A DNA stretch of 18,880 nt from JAJPJX01 sp964568355. Its GTDB lineage: Bacteria > Acidobacteriota > Terriglobia > Bryobacterales > Bryobacteraceae. The notes beneath the pieces were generated by a model. The model was not told the origin of the DNA. It ran no database searches and was given only the letters and a program-made list of their open reading frames with translations. Shown here piece after piece: positions 15,332 to 18,880 of the stretch (its first letter is position 1; every line of letters begins with the position of its first letter). Both the position numbers and the translations under genes were made by a program. The stretch spans positions 1 through 18,880 of the forward strand of contig CAZMRK010000213.1 in the NCBI GenBank assembly GCA_964568355.1, in the 5' to 3' direction.

Positions 15332-18300
15332 ATGTTTCGACAAGTTGTGCACACGCTGTGCGCGCTCTCTTTGCTTCCGTGTCTGCTCATCGCTCAGCAG
15401 GGCCGCGGTACCATCTCCGGTACTGTGACCGACCAGAGCGGCGCGGCGGTGAAGGGCGCAATCATCACCGTCCTGAATATTGATACCAACACTACCGTTG
15501 TGCTCCACAGCAGCGGAGAAGGCAACTATACATCCCCGCCCCTGAATGTGGGCCACTATGAAGTCGCCGCGGAACAGACCGGCTTTAAGAAGGAGATCCA
15601 CCGGGGCATTCTGTTGCAGGTGGATCAGCACGCCGAAGTCAACCTCCAGTTGCAGGTCGGTTCGGCCGCCGAATCCGTGCAGGTGACCGCGGAAGTGCCC
15701 TTGGTCAACACCGAAAACGCATCCGTCGGGCAAGTCATCGAAAACAAGCGGGTGGTGGATCTGCCCCTGAACGGACGGAACGCGTTTGCGCTGGTTCTGC
15801 TTTCTCCGGATGTGCATTCGAACGCCGGCCCCGTGCAAAGTGGCTTCGCCGATCGCGGCACCAGCCTGAGCGACTGGAGCATCAACGGCGGTCCAAACGC
15901 CGCCAACAACATGCTGGTGGACGGCACTGTGGCCCAGAACAGCTACTATCCGGATCTGAACGCGAACCTCGCCGTCGATGCCGTCGAAGAATTCAAGGTG
16001 CAGTCCGGCTCCATGTCTGCGGAGTACGGCTTTACCCTGGGAGGCGTAATCAACGTCGCGTCGAAAGCCGGGACGAACCGCTACCACGGCTCGCTTTACG
16101 AGTTTGTCCGGAACGATATCTTCGATGCGCGCAATGCGTTCTCCACGTTGCTGCTGCCCTTCCGCTACAACCAGTACGGGTTATCGGCAGGCGGTCCGGT
16201 GGTGATTCCGCACGTCTACAACGGTAAGAACAAGACCTTCCTTTTTGGCCACTGGGAGCAGTACAACTACATCAATCGCGGATACAGCATCGCCTCCACA
16301 CCCCCGCTGGAGCAGCGCACGGGCGACTTTTCGACGCTCAAGACCGCCGCCGGCGCGCTAATCCCGATCTATGATCCCAACACCACCACGCTGAACCCAA
16401 ACGGCTCCGGCTATGTCCGGCAGGTCTTTCCGGGCAATATCATTCCCAAAAGCCAGTTGGATCCGGTAGCGCAGGCGATGAACCAGTTCTATCCCGCGCC
16501 AAATATGACCCCGTCGAACCCTTTTACGCAGTCAAATAACTACCTCTCCACCGATCCCGGCACGCAGAGCATGCGGCAATACACCATCCGCGGCGATCAG
16601 CACATCGGGGACTCCGACGTATTGTTTGCGCGCTACACGTACTTCAGCGCTTATACGGATAACGGAGTGGGCACATGGCCGGCGCCCGAAGTTCATTCCC
16701 GCTATGACACGTTCGGCACCCAGAACATCGCCCTCGATGAGACCCACACCTTCAGTGGAAAGCTGATCAACGACCTGCGCCTCGGTGTCGCGCGTCAGGA
16801 TTTCCCCTTTCAATCGGCCAGTTACAACCAGGGCTGGCCGCAAAAGCTGGGCCTGCCCGCCAGCGTGCCCCCCACCGTGTTCCCCACGATCAACAACGGG
16901 TATTCGGCGCTCGGGAACGGCACTGTCGGGTATCGTGGCGCTTTGACCTGGGACATTACCGATACGGTAACCATGGTGTTCGGTAAACATTCGCTGAAGA
17001 TCGGAGCCGAGTACCGGCTCCTGGCCGGCAACAACTACCAGACCGGATCACCATCTGGCAGTTTTACCTTCAGCTCCGGATTGACCGGCAATCCGCAAAA
17101 CCAGAGCGGGACCGGGAGCGCCTATGCGACATTTCTCCTCGGGGCAGTGAGTAGCGCCTCCGGCGGAACCTACCTCGGCGAATCGGAAAAGGGCTACACG
17201 CTGAGCGGCTTCGTTCAGGACGACTGGAGAATCACCCGGAACCTGAACATCAATATCGGTCTTCGATACGATTATCAGCAGCCCCCCTACGAACGCAACT
17301 GCGGCACCAGCAACTTTAACCCCTATGGGGTGAATTCGCAGGTCAATCTCCTCGGCGAGATGCAATATGCCTGCAAGGACTACGGGAAGACCTACCTGCT
17401 GCCGAGCTACAGGGATTTCGGCCCGCGCATCGGCCTTGCCTGGGATCCCTGGGGCAAGGGCAAGACCGTGTTTCGCGCCGGTTACGCCATCTTCTATCCC
17501 AGTACCTTCAACATTACCTACTTTGGCAGCACCACCGGATTCGCATCCACCAGCACCAGCTACAACCCCGCCGGAAACAACAGCAATTTCGCCGCGTTCC
17601 AGTTGAGCCAGGGCTTCCCAACACCGTTGATTCAGCCGCTCGGCGCGGCTCTCGGGCCAAGCGCGCTTCTGGGCCAGAGCGTCTCTTACGATCAGGGGAA
17701 CCAGAGCACTCCGATGTCGCAGCAATGGAACTTTTCCGTGCAAAAGCAGATTTGGGGTGGATGGGTCATCGACGCAACTTACACCGGCAACCATGGGACC
17801 CACCTGGTAGCCGGAAGCTATGGCCTGAATCAGCTCGATCCGAAGTATCTGAGCCTTGGCACGGCGCTGCAGAACCCCGTTCCGAATCCCTATGCCGGCG
17901 TTGTGCCGGGGTCGTTGGGCGCGGCAACCATCACCCGGCAACAGTCTCTGCTTCCGTATCCCTATTACACCGGCATCTCCGTCCGGAACCCGCACCTCGG
18001 CAACTCCATCTATCACGCCGGCCTCTTGACCGTGCAGAAGCGCTTCACCAACGGATTGACGGTTCTTGTCTCCTACACCAAGGCCAAGCTGATCAGCGAT
18101 AGTGTGGCGGCGCCTATCAATTTCGGCTCCATCGAACAGGTCACCAACAACGGTTATCAAAACGGCCTCTTCGGACGGAACCTGGAACGCTCCGTGGACC
18201 CGACCGACGTTCCCCAGCGGCTCGCGATCAGCGGCGTCTACGAGCTTCCGTTCGGCAGAGGCAAGCTGCTCGATCCCCACAATTCTGTTCTGAACTTTAT

Positions 18301-18757
18301 CGTTGGCGGCTGGCAGGGACAGACCATCATCACTCTGCAGAAAGGCCTGCCGGTGCTGATTACGGGGGCTTCGAACTTCCTGGCTTCGCGCCCGAACTCC
18401 ACCGGACAATCGGCGAAGGTGGACAATCCGACGCAGTATCAATGGTTCAACCCCCTGGTCTTTGTCAATCCGCCCAATTATACGTACGGTAATGTCGGCA
18501 GAGCTTTGCCCGACGTGCGGAATCCGGGTTTCTTCAACTGCGACTTCTCGCTGATCAAAAACACCCACATCCACGAGTCGTTTAATGTGCAGTTCCGGGC
18601 CGAAGCGTTCAACCTGGACAACCACGTGAATTTGGGGTTCGTCAATGCGACGTTCACCCCGGGTGCAAATGGCATGAATTCGAACAGCACTTTTGGTACC
18701 GTAACTTCGGCACGTTCGGCACGCAGCATACAACTGGGCATGAAGTTCTTGTTTTAA
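15332..18757 (+). CDS. Oar-like TonB-dependent outer-membrane receptor, second copy
   Basis: This 1141-residue protein has a signal peptide ending near LLIAQQ and a carboxypeptidase-regulatory-like domain (about 26-110: GTISGTVTDQSGAAVKGA, then LNVGHYEVAAEQTGF). The linker contains the family hallmark VVDLPLNGRNAF (141-152). The plug follows (about 160-255: NNMLVDGTV, VEEFKVQSGSMSAEYGFTLGGVINVASKAGTNRYHGS), then a long beta-barrel ending FKFLF-like in GMKFLF, an aromatic outer-membrane insertion signal. It shares layout with the receptor at 4227 but differs widely in sequence, and it is closer to the canonical LPLNGRN type. The ligand is unknown. GGAGG sits five bases before the ATG. It diverges from the cytochrome gene, and a GntR gene starts nine bases after its stop in the same frame, so the two are probably cotranscribed. 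Confidence 0.9.
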   Translation: MFRQVVHTLCALSLLPCLLIAQQGRGTISGTVTDQSGAAVKGAIITVLNIDTNTTVVLHSSGEGNYTSPPLNVGHYEVAAEQTGFKKEIHRGILLQVDQHAEVNLQLQVGSAAESVQVTAEVPLVNTENASVGQVIENKRVVDLPLNGRNAFALVLLSPDVHSNAGPVQSGFADRGTSLSDWSINGGPNAANNMLVDGTVAQNSYYPDLNANLAVDAVEEFKVQSGSMSAEYGFTLGGVINVASKAGTNRYHGSLYEFVRNDIFDARNAFSTLLLPFRYNQYGLSAGGPVVIPHVYNGKNKTFLFGHWEQYNYINRGYSIASTPPLEQRTGDFSTLKTAAGALIPIYDPNTTTLNPNGSGYVRQVFPGNIIPKSQLDPVAQAMNQFYPAPNMTPSNPFTQSNNYLSTDPGTQSMRQYTIRGDQHIGDSDVLFARYTYFSAYTDNGVGTWPAPEVHSRYDTFGTQNIALDETHTFSGKLINDLRLGVARQDFPFQSASYNQGWPQKLGLPASVPPTVFPTINNGYSALGNGTVGYRGALTWDITDTVTMVFGKHSLKIGAEYRLLAGNNYQTGSPSGSFTFSSGLTGNPQNQSGTGSAYATFLLGAVSSASGGTYLGESEKGYTLSGFVQDDWRITRNLNINIGLRYDYQQPPYERNCGTSNFNPYGVNSQVNLLGEMQYACKDYGKTYLLPSYRDFGPRIGLAWDPWGKGKTVFRAGYAIFYPSTFNITYFGSTTGFASTSTSYNPAGNNSNFAAFQLSQGFPTPLIQPLGAALGPSALLGQSVSYDQGNQSTPMSQQWNFSVQKQIWGGWVIDATYTGNHGTHLVAGSYGLNQLDPKYLSLGTALQNPVPNPYAGVVPGSLGAATITRQQSLLPYPYYTGISVRNPHLGNSIYHAGLLTVQKRFTNGLTVLVSYTKAKLISDSVAAPINFGSIEQVTNNGYQNGLFGRNLERSVDPTDVPQRLAISGVYELPFGRGKLLDPHNSVLNFIVGGWQGQTIITLQKGLPVLITGASNFLASRPNSTGQSAKVDNPTQYQWFNPLVFVNPPNYTYGNVGRALPDVRNPGFFNCDFSLIKNTHIHESFNVQFRAEAFNLDNHVNLGFVNATFTPGANGMNSNSTFGTVTSARSARSIQLGMKFLF

Positions 18758-18766
18758 AGTGGTAGC

Positions 18767-18880
18767 ATGGCCAAACGACATGGTGTCGCGCTGGGCAAAA
18801 TCGAACGGCGGCGCGCGGTAGACGATGTTCACACCGCGATTCGCGAAGCGATTCTCAGCCGCCAGTTCCCTCCAGGCATG
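18767..18880 (+). CDS. GntR-family transcriptional regulator, 3' part outside window
   Basis: Only the first 38 codons are present. They encode a basic leader followed by AVDDVHTAIREAILSRQFPPGM, which matches the first helix and start of the winged-helix DNA-binding domain of GntR regulators (usual form: YEALREAILSGRLPPGxRL). The effector domain that would separate FCD, UTRA or other classes is beyond the window; the form of this helix is most like the FCD (FadR) class. It begins nine bases after the receptor stop with only a weak ribosome binding site, so coupling or readthrough with the receptor is likely. It is a candidate for binding the palindromes found upstream of the receptor and sugar genes. 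Confidence 0.82.
   Translation, partial: MAKRHGVALGKIERRRAVDDVHTAIREAILSRQFPPGM

Noticed and set aside
15243..15340. Short upstream frames in the second receptor leader as a leader peptide
   Set aside because: No ribosome binding site and no regulatory codon pattern.
17048..18832. 594-codon open frame opposite the second receptor
   Set aside because: Low-complexity antisense frame covering a well-supported receptor barrel; no signature.

Overview
The window looks like chromosomal DNA from an Acidobacteriota soil bacterium, most likely of the Solibacter/Bryobacter type. The grounds are two very large Oar-like TonB-dependent receptors with carboxypeptidase-regulatory-like N-termini, a DUF1549/DUF1553 plus DUF1501 gene pair, a secreted NHL propeller, a multiheme cytochrome fused to TPRs, a GntR-type regulator and high GC content. 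This is inference from gene content; no rRNA, tRNA, CRISPR array or transposase was seen.

Region 1 (1-4040) is a carbohydrate module. It holds the 3' part of a RhaT-like sugar/proton symporter, a convergent secreted GH36 alpha-galactosidase-like enzyme ending one base away, and a divergent UlaG-like metallo-beta-lactamase-fold hydrolase. The GH36/UlaG intergenic region carries several TTGACA/TTGTC words, a good promoter and a GGTATACC palindrome of the ExuR/UxuR (GntR) type.

Region 2 (4121-7532) is the first Oar-like outer-membrane receptor. Its promoter has a perfect interrupted palindrome over the -35 box, and its short leader carries two perfect hairpins before the ribosome binding site.

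Region 3 (7533-8000) has no intact gene. It holds a truncated, apparently frameshifted LuxR/FixJ-type HTH remnant on the minus strand, then the promoter of the next operon.

Region 4 (8001-12885) is a tight four-gene operon: NHL propeller, DUF1549/DUF1553 protein with a CxxCH motif, DUF1501 protein with a twin-arginine-like leader, and an FGE-sulfatase-domain protein lacking the catalytic cysteine pair. All four look exported. Converging on it is a seven-heme c-type cytochrome with a C-terminal TPR domain (12986-15193, minus strand). Divergent from the cytochrome is the second Oar-like receptor (15332-18757), followed after 9 bases by the start of a GntR-family regulator cut by the window end.

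A 14-base element around the palindrome TGAAATTTCA occurs in inverted orientation upstream of the four-gene operon and between the cytochrome and second receptor. This suggests, without proving, that regions 4 and the receptor share control. A working model is import or binding of a large substrate by the receptor, with periplasmic processing and redox chemistry by the exported operon products and cytochrome. The substrate cannot be read from the sequence.
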